Shown: positions 32,905 through 41,753 of the stretch, one piece after another | Layout: the number at the start of each line of letters is the position of its first letter | How positions within the stretch are numbered: the stretch's first letter is position 1 | From: an uncultured bacterium | Lineage (GTDB): Bacteria; Bacteroidota; Rhodothermia; Rhodothermales; Rubricoccaceae | Assembly (NCBI GenBank): GCA_947493945.1 | Contig: CANLSR010000007.1 | Location: 62,001-126,000, forward strand | Direction of reading: 5' to 3' | DNA length: 64,000 nt | The notes under the pieces: generated by a model | Databases searched by the model: none | Seen by the model: the letters and a program-made list of their open reading frames with translations, nothing else | What the model was told of the DNA's origin: nothing | Program-made: the position numbers and the translations under genes

Positions 32905-35691
32905 TTACTGGTCGTCACGGCCGGGGGCCTCGGGCGTGGGGACGAGGTCGGGGCGGTCGCTCCGGGCGGCCTGGGCGGCGGCCGTGGCGGGGAAGCGGGC
33001 CAGGAGCGTGCGGAGCCGGTCGTCGGCCTCGGCGGTGCGGCCCAAGTCCTGGAGCGCGAGCGCCTCCAGCGCGAGGGCGTCGGCGGCGCGCTCGGGGTTG
33101 GCGGGGAACCGGTCGGCCAGGCCGGCCGCGTTCTGGCGCGCGGCCTCGGCGTCGCCGCCGGCGAACAGCGTCTCGGCCAGCTGGAGCTGGGCCTCGGGGG
33201 CCGTCGGGCTGCCGGGGTAGCGGCTCAGCAAGAGCCGGAGCGCGCGGACGCCGTCGTCGCGGCGGCCGGCCGAGGCGTAGGCGCCGGCGATCGACAACAG
33301 CGCCTCCTGCTCCACATCCGCTGGCGGACGGTTGGCCAGCACCGCTTCCAAGGCGCGGACGGCGACCGACTCCTGGCCCGACGCGAGCGCCAGCTGGGCG
33401 CGGGCGAACCCGAGGCGGGCGCGCCCCGCGTCGTCGGCCATCCCGGCGTCGAGCTGGCGGTAGACGTCGTCGATCTCGGCGCCTCGGCCCTGGGCGTCGA
33501 GCGCGTCGGCGAGCCCGCTAAAGGCGTCGGCGGTGAGCGTGCTGCCGGGGTACCGCTTCAGCGCGCGCCGGTAGGCGGCCTCCGCCAGCGCGTAGCGGTT
33601 CTGGTTGATGAGCACGTCGCCGATGCCCAACAGCGCCGCGGCGCCGGCGTCGGGCCGCTCCCTCAGCACGCGCTCGTAGGCCTGGACGGCCAGGCTGTCG
33701 GCGCCCTGCGCCGAGTACAGCGCGCCCTGGGCCAAGAGCGCTTGGGCGTAGCGGTCTGACTGCGGGTACTCGGTCAGCAGGCGGTCGTAGGCCTGGATCG
33801 CCTGGGCGGTCTGGCCTTCCTGGCCGTAGGCCGCGGCGGTCTGGAACAGCGCGTAGTCGCCGCCGGCGCGCTCGGGCGTGGCCGGGGCGACGCGGGCGTA
33901 GACGCGGCGGGCGTCCTCGTAGCGGCCGAGCGCGTTGTACAGGTCGCCCAGGCGCAGGAGCGCGTCGGCGTAGTAGGGGACGAGCTCGCCGGTCTGGGCG
34001 TAGGCCGAGAGGAAGCGTTCGAAGCCGTCGGCGGCGCCCTGGACGTCGCCGCGCTGGTAGCGCGTCCAGGCGACGACGTAGCGGGCCGCGTCGGACCGGC
34101 CGTGGCCGGGGAAGCGCGACAGGAAGTCCTCGAGGATCGACTCGGAGCGGGCGTAGTCGCCGTTCTGGAACGCGCTCTCGCCGGCCCAGAACAGCGCCTC
34201 GCCCGCGCGCGGCCCGTCGGGGTCGGCGGCGGCGACCGCCAGCAGGGCGGGCACGGCCTCGGCGGTGCGGCCGGACTGGTAGATCGCGTAGGCGTCCTGG
34301 AACGACACCTCGGCGCGCGTGCCGGCCGTCGCCGTGCCCAGCGTCTCGGCCTGGCGGAAGGCGGCCTGGGCGCGCGCGGCGTCGCCGCTGGCGGCGTAGG
34401 CCTCGCCCATCATCCGCGCCGCCTCGCCGGCGTAGGGCCCGCGCGGGCTGCGCTGAAGGAGGGTCTCGAAGGCGCGCGTGGCGTCGGCGTAGCGGCGGCG
34501 CTCGTAGTGGAGCAGGCCCAGCTCCAACAGCGCCGGGTCCACGTACTCGCCGTCGGGCCGTCGGCTGGCGGCGGCCGTGAGCGAGGCCTCGGCGTCGCCC
34601 AGGCGGCCGGCCTGCTTGTAGGCGAGCCCTTGGTAGTAGGCCGCCTCGTGGGCGACGGCGTCGTCCTCGGCGCGGTCGGCGGAGCCGGCGCGGGCGGCGG
34701 CGTAGGACGTCGCGGCATCGGCCCAGTCGGACTGGGCGGAGGCGGCGCGGCCTTGGGCGAGCGCGGCGCGCTGGGCAAAGCGGCTGTCGGCGGGCACGTC
34801 GGCGAGCGCCCGTCGGGCGGCGTCGGCCTGGCCCAGCCGCAGCCGCGCCTCGCCCGAGAGCAGCGCCCCGCGCGCCGCTTGGTCCCCGAACAGGCCGAGC
34901 CGGCGGCGGTCGGCCTCGTCGGCGCCCTCCGCCCATTGCCCCGTGCGGACCAGCGCCTCGGCCAGCGCCAGGCCCGCGGTCTCGTCCTCGGGCGACCCGG
35001 CATAGCGGGAGCGGAGCCGGCCGAACGCGTCGGCGGCGCCGGCCCAGTCGCCCGCGTCGGCGCGCAGCGACCCGAGGGCGTAGAGCGCCGCCGGGGCGGT
35101 CGGCGTGTCGTCGGTGGTGGCCTGCTCGAAGGCGGCGGCGGCGGCCTCGGTCCGCCCCTGGCGGCGGTGGACGAGCCCGAGCAGGTAGGCCGCTTCGGCG
35201 CGGCCCTCGGCGGGCCCGGCTTGGCCGGCGCCGACCTGCGGTTGGGCGAGCGCGGCCACCAGCGCCTCCTCGGCGCCGACGTCGTCGCCCTTGGCGTAGT
35301 AGTAGCGGCCCAGCGCCAGGCGCGCGCGGCCGGCGAGCGGGTGGTCGGGGTAGCGGGCCTGGAACCGGTCGAACAGCACCGCCGCGACCGCGTCGTCGTC
35401 GGTCGCCAGCGCGGACTCGGCGCGCAGGAACAGCGCCTCCGGCGCCCGGGCGTCGCGCGGGTAGCGGTCGAGGAAGGCCCCGAAGGCCCGCTCGGCGGGG
35501 CCGAACAAGCTGCCGTCGTAGAGCAGGCGCGCGTCGTCGAAGGCGCGCTCGGCCTCGGCCGGACGCGTGTCGAGCGTCGGGCCAGGCGTCTGGGCCGTGG
35601 CGGCGGTGGCCAGCACGAGAGCGAGGGACGCCCCACGCACCAGGCGCGAGACGAGCGGCGCCAGGGGCACCGGGGAAGACCGGAAAAGCAT
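32905..35691 (-). CDS. Large secreted tetratricopeptide-repeat protein
   Basis: The 928-residue periplasmic or surface protein has a signal sequence (VSRLVRGASLALVLATAATA) after MLFRSSPVPLAPL. The rest is almost entirely TPR units, more than 20, with repeated patterns such as AERAFGAFLDRYPRDARAPE, ARLALGRYYYAKGDDVGAEE, ALLELGLLHYERRRYADATR and AQAIQAYDRLLTEYPQSDRY. The arrangement recalls CpoB/YbgF of Tol-Pal, greatly enlarged. It is the first gene of the five-gene unit. TAGCTTG lies 27 nt before the ATG at 35691. A short non-TPR tail (DLVPTPEAPGRDDQ) ends the protein. Confidence 0.92.
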   Translation of the reverse strand: MLFRSSPVPLAPLVSRLVRGASLALVLATAATAQTPGPTLDTRPAEAERAFDDARLLYDGSLFGPAERAFGAFLDRYPRDARAPEALFLRAESALATDDDAVAAVLFDRFQARYPDHPLAGRARLALGRYYYAKGDDVGAEEALVAALAQPQVGAGQAGPAEGRAEAAYLLGLVHRRQGRTEAAAAAFEQATTDDTPTAPAALYALGSLRADAGDWAGAADAFGRLRSRYAGSPEDETAGLALAEALVRTGQWAEGADEADRRRLGLFGDQAARGALLSGEARLRLGQADAARRALADVPADSRFAQRAALAQGRAASAQSDWADAATSYAAARAGSADRAEDDAVAHEAAYYQGLAYKQAGRLGDAEASLTAAASRRPDGEYVDPALLELGLLHYERRRYADATRAFETLLQRSPRGPYAGEAARMMGEAYAASGDAARAQAAFRQAETLGTATAGTRAEVSFQDAYAIYQSGRTAEAVPALLAVAAADPDGPRAGEALFWAGESAFQNGDYARSESILEDFLSRFPGHGRSDAARYVVAWTRYQRGDVQGAADGFERFLSAYAQTGELVPYYADALLRLGDLYNALGRYEDARRVYARVAPATPERAGGDYALFQTAAAYGQEGQTAQAIQAYDRLLTEYPQSDRYAQALLAQGALYSAQGADSLAVQAYERVLRERPDAGAAALLGIGDVLINQNRYALAEAAYRRALKRYPGSTLTADAFSGLADALDAQGRGAEIDDVYRQLDAGMADDAGRARLGFARAQLALASGQESVAVRALEAVLANRPPADVEQEALLSIAGAYASAGRRDDGVRALRLLLSRYPGSPTAPEAQLQLAETLFAGGDAEAARQNAAGLADRFPANPERAADALALEALALQDLGRTAEADDRLRTLLARFPATAAAQAARSDRPDLVPTPEAPGRDDQ

Positions 35692-35718
35692 TGGGGGGAC
35701 GGCGTCCGGCAAAGGGGC

Positions 35719-35725
35719 CAAGCTA
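35719..35725 (-). promoter_or_regulatory. TAGCTTG box for the TPR-ExbD operon
   Basis: On the minus strand TAGCTTG lies 27 nt before the TPR gene start. It is identical to the boxes before icd, recQ and the GT2 gene, and marks the likely promoter of the five-gene unit. Confidence 0.5.
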
Positions 35726-35816
35726 CGGAGTTCGGATCGTGCCTCCGCGCGCAGAAACAAAGGGGGGGCGCCGGATCGTACCACGCCCCAAGACATTTCC
35801 CCTCCCAACCCCTCCC

Positions 35817-36500
35817 ATGGCCGACACGAACACACCCAACACTCCCTCCCAGGGCGACGGCAGCACCGACCCGACCACGCCGGCCTCCGAGCCCACGCTC
35901 CCCGACGCGTCCATCGAGCCGGCCGCCCAGGTCGCGTCCTCAATGGCGAGCGACCCGTCGAGCTCGGCGTCCTTCACGTCGGCCCCGCCGCCGATCCCGT
36001 CCGACTACGAGATGCCGGACGACTACGCGTCGGACCAGGGCGCCGTCGCCAAGGTCAAGGCGTGGGCCGAGGCTCACCCCGGGCTGGCGGTCCTGGCGGC
36101 CACGGGCGCCGGGCTCGTGATCGGCCGCATCGTGACGGGCCTGTTCCCCGATTCCGAGCCGCCGTCGCTGGCCGAGCGCGTCGAGAAAAAGGCCAAGGTG
36201 TACAAGAAGAGGGCCAAGAAAGACCGCAAGATCCTGGAGAAGAAGGCCAAGAAGCAGGGCAAGGTGCTCAAAAAGGAAGGCAAGCTGCTGAGCGCTGAGG
36301 CACTCGCCTTTGCCGACGAGGCTGGCGAGTCGCTTCAGGACGTCCTCCACCGCGCCTCGGAGGCGCTCCGCGACGCCACCCACACGGCCAGCGACGCCGC
36401 CGAGGACGGTTACGAGAAGACCAAGGACTTTACCGAGCACATGGCCGACGCCATCAAGGACGCGGTGTCGTCCAAGATCGACGACTGGGCCAAGCGCTAG
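35817..36500 (+). CDS. Membrane-anchored coiled-coil protein, unknown function
   Basis: The 227-residue product has an N-terminal Ser/Thr/Pro-rich disordered part (MADTNTPNTPSQGDGSTDPT). One hydrophobic helix (HPGLAVLAATGAGLVIGRIV, about 85-105) follows, and then a strongly basic coiled coil (AERVEKKAKVYKKRAKKDRK to VLKKEGKLLSAEALA). The C-terminal part has 11-residue-like amphipathic repeats (ALRDATHTASDAAEDGYEKT) as in apolipophorin/LEA/YtxH-like proteins. No specific function is claimed. It is divergent from the TPR operon. ATG 35817 follows the C-rich leader seen at many starts. Confidence 0.75.
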   Translation: MADTNTPNTPSQGDGSTDPTTPASEPTLPDASIEPAAQVASSMASDPSSSASFTSAPPPIPSDYEMPDDYASDQGAVAKVKAWAEAHPGLAVLAATGAGLVIGRIVTGLFPDSEPPSLAERVEKKAKVYKKRAKKDRKILEKKAKKQGKVLKKEGKLLSAEALAFADEAGESLQDVLHRASEALRDATHTASDAAEDGYEKTKDFTEHMADAIKDAVSSKIDDWAKR

Positions 36501-36536
36501 ATCGGCGGGTTTGCAGCTTGGGTTGGGATATGGTCC

Positions 36537-36564
36537 GTCGGGGCGTAGTGCACTACGCCCCGAC
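36537..36564. repeat. Perfect 28-nt palindrome of the GGGGCGTA type
   Basis: The half-site GTCGGGGCGTAGTG (36537-36550) is followed directly by its reverse complement. It shares GGGGCGTA...TACGCCCC with 6661-6684. It sits between convergent genes 36 nt after the coiled-coil gene. Confidence 0.75.
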
Positions 36565-36618
36565 CGAGCCGGATCTCACCCAAGCAAGGCACCGCGGACG
36601 GCGGATCGGCAGACGGGT

Positions 36619-37566
36619 CTAGACCGAGGCCCCCGTCTGCGGTCCGCCGTCCGCCGCTTTTGGCAGCGCCCGCGCCATTGGCAGCGCCCGCGCCATGGCC
36701 AGCGCGCCCTCGACCGGCTGCGCCTCGCATGGCCCGACGGTCCAGCCGGGCAGGTGGCGCTCCAGCGCGGCGTCGAGCGCGGCGCGGTAGACGGGCTCGG
36801 TGGCGAGCCCCCCGGCGTACGCCAGGCGGGGCCGGAGGCGGCTGCCGGCGCGCGTGGCCAGCCACCCGACCTGCTTGGCGAGCGCGTTGACCTCGACGCG
36901 GAGCGCCGCCTCGGCCTCCCAGTCGCCCGCGGCGACGGCCGCCAGCGTCAGCCCGGCAAACTCCGCGAGCGGCTGGCGGCGCGTGTAGACGGCCTGGAAC
37001 ACGTCGTCGGCGGAGGCCAGGCCGTGCGACTCGGCCGCGATCTCGGGCAGCGCCGACGGCGGCCCGCCGTCGACGGACGCCAGCAGGACGCGGAGGCCGG
37101 CGCGGCCCAGCGCCGTGCCGCTGCCGTCGTCGCCCAGCGCGGCCCCCCACCCGCCGGCGCGGAGCGGCTGGCCGTCGTCGTCGCGGGCGTAGACCAGCGA
37201 GCCGGTCCCGACGAGCAACACCGCCCCGCTCTCGGTGCCCCAGGCCGCGTGGTAGGCCACCTCGGCGTCGTGGACCACCCGGACGGCGGCGCCCTCGAAG
37301 CGCCCGCGGAGCGCTCGCGCGACCGCGTCCTGGACGTCCGGACGGCCCGCGCCGGCCATCCCGACCGCCAGGCTCGCGACCCCGGCCCCCAACTCGCCTT
37401 GCGCCTGGGACACCAAGTCGGCGATGGTCGCCGCCGCCGCCTCGGGGCCGTCGCGGAGCGCCTGGGCGCCCGGTCCGGCCAGGGCCGCTGTCTCGGCGCC
37501 GCGCGCCGCCAGCAGCGCGGTCTTGGTGCCTCCGGCGTCGACGCCCACGCACAACGGATCAGTCAC
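36619..37566 (-). CDS. BadF/BadG/BcrA/BcrD ATPase family kinase (GlcNAc-kinase-like)
   Basis: The 315-residue sugar-kinase-fold ATPase has CVGVDAGGTKTALLA (phosphate 1), LLVGTGSLVYARDDDGQPLR, GGWGAALGDDGSGTALGRAG (family signature) and LAYAGGLATEPVYRAAL. Members include N-acetylglucosamine kinases and CoA-dehydratase activators; the short single-domain form suggests an amino-sugar kinase. The GTG start overlaps the upstream penicillin-acylase stop by 4 nt (GTGA). Near the C-terminus an 18-nt unit is repeated in tandem (36662-36697), giving MARALP twice. Confidence 0.85.
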   Translation of the reverse strand: MTDPLCVGVDAGGTKTALLAARGAETAALAGPGAQALRDGPEAAAATIADLVSQAQGELGAGVASLAVGMAGAGRPDVQDAVARALRGRFEGAAVRVVHDAEVAYHAAWGTESGAVLLVGTGSLVYARDDDGQPLRAGGWGAALGDDGSGTALGRAGLRVLLASVDGGPPSALPEIAAESHGLASADDVFQAVYTRRQPLAEFAGLTLAAVAAGDWEAEAALRVEVNALAKQVGWLATRAGSRLRPRLAYAGGLATEPVYRAALDAALERHLPGWTVGPCEAQPVEGALAMARALPMARALPKAADGGPQTGASV

Positions 37567-39650
37567 GGCCGGGGGCGCAGCGTCAGCCGCGCGGGGGGGA
37601 CGGGGGCGGACGGGTCGATGACCAGCACCGGCGCGGCGTCGTCGAAGGCCACCACGCCGGACGGCGGCGGGCGGAGCGACGGGCTGACGACCTCGGTGAG
37701 CCCGTCGCGCAAGCGCGTGCGGACGCTCCAAACGGCCAGGCCCGGATGCGCGTCCGGGAACGCGAACGACGGGCCGGGGAGGGGGGAGGTCGGGTGCCCA
37801 CCGGGCGGGCCGAACGGCTCCCGAAAGCGGCGGGCCGCGGCGCCTCCACGGTCGGACAGGATGGGGTAAAGGGGGCGGCCCTGGAGCCGGCCCCACCGCC
37901 ACGAACTCGGGAGCGGGCCGAAGCGGTCGCGGAGCTCGGCCCGCGCGATGCGCAGCGTAAAGGGCAGGAGCTCGACGTCGAGCGAGTCGGCTAGGTCGGG
38001 AAGGTGGCCGGTGACGTCGCGGTGCGACTCCATCCACCACTCGAACAGCGACGGCGCGATGCCGTCGGCGCGGTAGGCGCCGTCCCAGCCGTTGAGGTAG
38101 GAGAAGGGGGCCTGGAGCACGTCGGGCAGCGAGTCGCGCGCGCCCAGGGCCGCCATCAGCCCGGGCAGCCGCTCGCGCGCCCACCCGCTGGCCAGGTCGC
38201 GGTCGGCGGCGTCGAGGAGGAAGAGCGTCGAGTCGGCCTGGAGCGAGTCCCGGGCGACGGGCGCGCGGAGCGCCTGGGCAGCCCAGCGCGCCAGCGAGTC
38301 CTGGGCCGCGAACGCGACGGCGCCGCTGGCGCTCGCGACCGGCGGGGCGCCCAGCAGGCGCGTCTGGCTCTGGGTCACGGCCAGGCCGTCGCCGTCGAGC
38401 AGCGCGAACATGCCGGGCACGCGGCCGGCGCGGAGCGCGCGGAAGGCGCCCAGGTCGGTGCCTAGCCCAAAGCCGCTCCAGCGGACCCGCCAGCCCGAGC
38501 CGGCCGTCGAGTCGCGGGCCGTGGTGTCGGCCGGCGCCGCCCGGCGCGCGCCGCCAGCGGCCGGCCGGCGTGCGGGGTCCGGCGGGGTCAGGCGTTGGGT
38601 CGTGGAGTCGGCCGCCGTGGAGTCGGTTGCCGGCTCGGCGTCTGGTCGGCCGGCGCGCAGCACCAGGCCCGTCTCGTCGCGCGTGACCGAGAGCAGCGTC
38701 TCGTCGCCGTCGCGCTCGACGACGCGGCTGTAGACGGGCACCGGCGCCGGGCCGTCGTAGGGTTCGAGCCGCAGGTCGGAACTGAGCAGCAGGCCCCAGC
38801 CCAACCCTCCGCTCCAGCCCGTCGGCGAGACCAGCGTGCCCGGGATGGTGAGCGCGACCGCCGTCCGGCCGGGCATCCGTAGCACGGCCGCCGCGAGGAA
38901 CGCGTTGGCCGACGTGCCGGCCGACGTCTGCTGGACCAGCGTCCGGCCGGCCCGGCCCGGGCTGTTGTCGAGGGCGTAGACGCGGTCGTAGCCCCCGCCG
39001 GGGAAGCCGAGAAAGTCGCGGAACAGCGAGTCGGCCTGGACAAAGGCGGCGACCGCCGAGTCGGCCTGGGCGGCCCGGGTCCACGTCGAGTCGGCCGCGA
39101 GCGACGGGGCGGCAAGGTAGGCGTGGAGGCGCTCGACGGCGAGCGGGTCCCACGGCCGCCAGCCCGTCGGCACGACGTCGGCCACGATAAAGGCGGTGCC
39201 CTGGGCGACGCCGGGCTCGGCGAACCCGGCCGAGGCCCCGAGGGCGTAGGCGTCGAGCACGGCGCGGTCGCCGTCCGCCAGCTGCTCGTAGGTGCGGCGC
39301 GCGAGGGCCTCGAAGCCGAGCGCACGGGCGTGGAGGTCGAGCGCGCGGGCGTCGTCGCCGAACCACTCCGCCAGCCGGCCGCTGGCGGCCTGCCGCCACA
39401 GCGCCGCCGTCCAGCCGTGGTCGGCCGCGTGGGCGTAGCCGAGCCCGGCCGCGAGCGCCCCCTCGTCCGGCCCCTCGACCCAGACGCGGCCGCTGTCGTC
39501 CCAGGCCAGCGACACCGGCGCGGCCAGCCCGGCGACGTCCAACGGGCCTTCCCGGGACGGCTGGGTGCCGTAGGCCAGCACGCCCGCCGCAGCGGCCAGC
39601 CCGGCGACGAGAACGAGGACGACGCCGAGCGTCAGGAAAAAGCGAGCCAA
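37563..39650 (-). CDS. Penicillin-acylase-family Ntn-hydrolase homologue
   Basis: The 695-residue exported protein has an N-terminal hydrophobic anchor (ARFFLTLGVVLVLVAGLAAA). It carries the alpha-chain pattern of penicillin/AHL acylases (ALAAGLGYAHAADHGWTAAL, WRQAASGRLAEWFG, ERLHAYLAAPSLAAD). The beta-chain region keeps TSANAFLAAAVLRMPGRTAV, a Ser/Thr/Ala/Pro insert (about 340-400), YLNGWDGAYRADGIAPSLFE and GPLPSSWRWGRLQGRPLYP. The usual G-S-N-x-W cleavage/nucleophile motif is not recognisable; the aligned stretch reads GGGYDRVYALDNSP. It may therefore be inactive or unusual. A TAGCTTT box lies 21 nt upstream. Confidence 0.82.
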   Translation of the reverse strand: MARFFLTLGVVLVLVAGLAAAAGVLAYGTQPSREGPLDVAGLAAPVSLAWDDSGRVWVEGPDEGALAAGLGYAHAADHGWTAALWRQAASGRLAEWFGDDARALDLHARALGFEALARRTYEQLADGDRAVLDAYALGASAGFAEPGVAQGTAFIVADVVPTGWRPWDPLAVERLHAYLAAPSLAADSTWTRAAQADSAVAAFVQADSLFRDFLGFPGGGYDRVYALDNSPGRAGRTLVQQTSAGTSANAFLAAAVLRMPGRTAVALTIPGTLVSPTGWSGGLGWGLLLSSDLRLEPYDGPAPVPVYSRVVERDGDETLLSVTRDETGLVLRAGRPDAEPATDSTAADSTTQRLTPPDPARRPAAGGARRAAPADTTARDSTAGSGWRVRWSGFGLGTDLGAFRALRAGRVPGMFALLDGDGLAVTQSQTRLLGAPPVASASGAVAFAAQDSLARWAAQALRAPVARDSLQADSTLFLLDAADRDLASGWARERLPGLMAALGARDSLPDVLQAPFSYLNGWDGAYRADGIAPSLFEWWMESHRDVTGHLPDLADSLDVELLPFTLRIARAELRDRFGPLPSSWRWGRLQGRPLYPILSDRGGAAARRFREPFGPPGGHPTSPLPGPSFAFPDAHPGLAVWSVRTRLRDGLTEVVSPSLRPPPSGVVAFDDAAPVLVIDPSAPVPPARLTLRPRP

Positions 39651-39671
39651 AAGAGTCGGATGCGGGGAGAG

Positions 39672-39678
39672 AAAGCTA
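39672..39678 (-). promoter_or_regulatory. TAGCTTT box for the acylase-BadF unit
   Basis: On the minus strand TAGCTTT lies 21 nt before the ATG at 39650, at the same spacing as for alaS and GT2. Confidence 0.45.
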
Positions 39679-39780
39679 GCGCCTGCCCGCGAGGTCTTCC
39701 GCGGATTCGGTTTCCGACCCGCACCCGAGGGCGCGAGGGCGGGGAAGTGCGGAGGGGCAGGGGACCCCTCCCGCAGGGCC

Positions 39781-41466
39781 CTACGGCCGACGCGCCTCCA
39801 GCCACGCCGCCAGCTCGGCGGCCGACTTCGAGGTGAGCGAGCCCTCGGCCGTCAGGCCGCCTTTCTGGGCCGAGGCCACGCCCCACGGCGTCGCGTCGAG
39901 CCCGTCCGTCGAGTGCGCGTCGGGGTTGATGGACACCAGCACGCCCCGCTGGCGGGCCGCGCGGACGAACGACCAGTCGACGTCCAGGCGCCAGGGGCTG
40001 GCGTTGAGCTCGACGGCCACGCCGTGCTCGGCGCACGCGTCCAGCACCGCCTCGTGGTCCAGCGGGTACCCCTCGCGGCGCAGCAGGAGCCGGCCCGTCG
40101 GGTGGCCCAGCACGTCGACGTGGGGGTTCGAGACGGCCCGGACGATCCGCGCTGTCGCCTGGGCCTCGGTCATGTTGAACCCGGTGTGGACGCTCGCCAC
40201 CACCAGGTCGAGCCGGGCCAGCACCTCGTCCGGGAAGTCCATCGTGCCGTCGGCCAGGATGTCCACCTCGGAGCCGGCGAACACGCGGAAGTCGGCGCCC
40301 TCGGCGGAGTAGTCGGCGTTGAGCTGGCGGACGGCCCCGATCTGGTCGTCCAGCTCCTCGATGCTCAGGCCGTGGGCGATCTGCAAGCTCCGGCTGTGGT
40401 CGCACACGCCGAAGTACTCCAGCCCGCGGTCGCGCGCCGCGTCGCACATCTCGCGCAGCGTGTGCGCCCCGTCCGACGCCGTGGTGTGGTTGTGGATCGT
40501 GCCGCGCAGGTCGCCCGTGCGGACCAGCTCGGGAATCGGGTCCGCGGCGGCGGCCAGCCACGCCGGGTCGTCGCGCAGGGGCGCGGGGATGGGGTGGAGG
40601 CCGACCGCGCGGTACACCCCGTCCTCGTCGGCGTGGGCGGCCGGCGCGCCGTGGGCGGCCGTAAAGGCGGCGACGTGTGCGTGCGGCCCCGTCCGCGTCC
40701 ACAGCGCTGTGCCGTAGGCGTCGTCGCCGGCGGTCCAGACCGTCAGGGGCAGGCCGAGCGGCAACGTGCCCTCGACGCGGGCGTCGGTGGCGGCCACGTC
40801 TGCCACGTCCGACAGCGGGTCGGCGGGAGCACCGTCGAGCGCGGCGGCGACGGTCTCAGGCGCGGCGGCGGCCACCAGGTCGGCGCAGTCGACCACGTTG
40901 CACTGGCGGCGGATCGCCCCGGCCAGGTCGCAGCGGATGCCGGCCTCGCGCAGCCGGTCGCGCACGGCCAGCGCCTCCGTGGCCGCGTCGCGCAGGTGGG
41001 CCTTGCCACGGTAGGTCTTGAGCTGCTCGACCGCGGCCAGGATATTGGCGACGGTCTTGGCGCCGAACCCGGGCAGCGCCTCCAGCCGGCCGGCGACGGC
41101 GGCGGCCTCCAGGTCCTCGATCGACGTCACCCCGGCCTCCTGCCACAGCGCCCGCACCTTCTTGACGCCCAGCCCCTTGACGCGCATCACCTCGGGCAGG
41201 CCGGGCGGCAGCGACTGGAGCAGCGACTCGGTGACGCCCATCACGCCGGTCTCGACGAACTCGGTGATCTCGGCCGCCAGCCCCTTGCCGACGCCCTGCA
41301 CGCCCACCAACTCGCCCCCGCGGACCAGCTCCGCCACGGGCTCGTCCAGACGCTCGACGGCCCGGGCGCCGGAGGCGTAGGCGCGGGCGCGGAACGGGTT
41401 GCCGCCGGTCAGCTCGACGAGGTCGCCGGTGAGCTTGAGCTGGCGCGCGACGGATTTGTTGGTCAT
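39781..41466 (-). CDS. polX: PolX-type protein with PHP nuclease domain; polymerase site degenerate
   Basis: The 561-residue protein has the PolX layout: N-terminal helical DNA-binding domain (about 1-95, VGVQGVGKGLAAEITEFVET), HhH repeats (MRVKGLGVKKVRALWQEAGV; LEALPGFGAKTVANILAAV), family-X palm (about 165-290) and C-terminal PHP domain. The PHP metal ligands are all present: GTIHNHTTASDGAHTL, FGVCDHSRSL, SEVDILADG, VASVHTGF, VLGHPTGRLL and NPDAHSTDG. In the palm, the usual RRxxxxxGDxD reads RRQCNVVDCAD, and the third catalytic Asp (vDLRvV in active members) reads LTVWTA. Nuclease activity is therefore likely and polymerase activity unlikely. Confidence 0.9.
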   Translation of the reverse strand: MTNKSVARQLKLTGDLVELTGGNPFRARAYASGARAVERLDEPVAELVRGGELVGVQGVGKGLAAEITEFVETGVMGVTESLLQSLPPGLPEVMRVKGLGVKKVRALWQEAGVTSIEDLEAAAVAGRLEALPGFGAKTVANILAAVEQLKTYRGKAHLRDAATEALAVRDRLREAGIRCDLAGAIRRQCNVVDCADLVAAAAPETVAAALDGAPADPLSDVADVAATDARVEGTLPLGLPLTVWTAGDDAYGTALWTRTGPHAHVAAFTAAHGAPAAHADEDGVYRAVGLHPIPAPLRDDPAWLAAAADPIPELVRTGDLRGTIHNHTTASDGAHTLREMCDAARDRGLEYFGVCDHSRSLQIAHGLSIEELDDQIGAVRQLNADYSAEGADFRVFAGSEVDILADGTMDFPDEVLARLDLVVASVHTGFNMTEAQATARIVRAVSNPHVDVLGHPTGRLLLRREGYPLDHEAVLDACAEHGVAVELNASPWRLDVDWSFVRAARQRGVLVSINPDAHSTDGLDATPWGVASAQKGGLTAEGSLTSKSAAELAAWLEARRP

Positions 41467-41753
41467 GGGGATGGGGGGATGGGGTTCGGCGCGGGGCGCA
41501 TTCTCGTTCCACCTCGGCACCCCGCCCCGCCCGCCGCGCGGTCCCGCAGGGCCGCCACGCCGTGGCGTCTGCCCGCGTTCCGCCGGGCCGCGTCGTTCCT
41601 CCAATCTGGACGGTCGCCTCGCGGACGGGCGCCGCCAGCCGGTCGGGCGCGGGGCCCGATATTCGCAGCGGCCGCGAACCCGCGCCGGTCGTGGCGCGTC
41701 CGGCACCAATCCCGGCCCGCTGCCGTTTGGCCCGTCTTCCAGACTCCCGCTCC

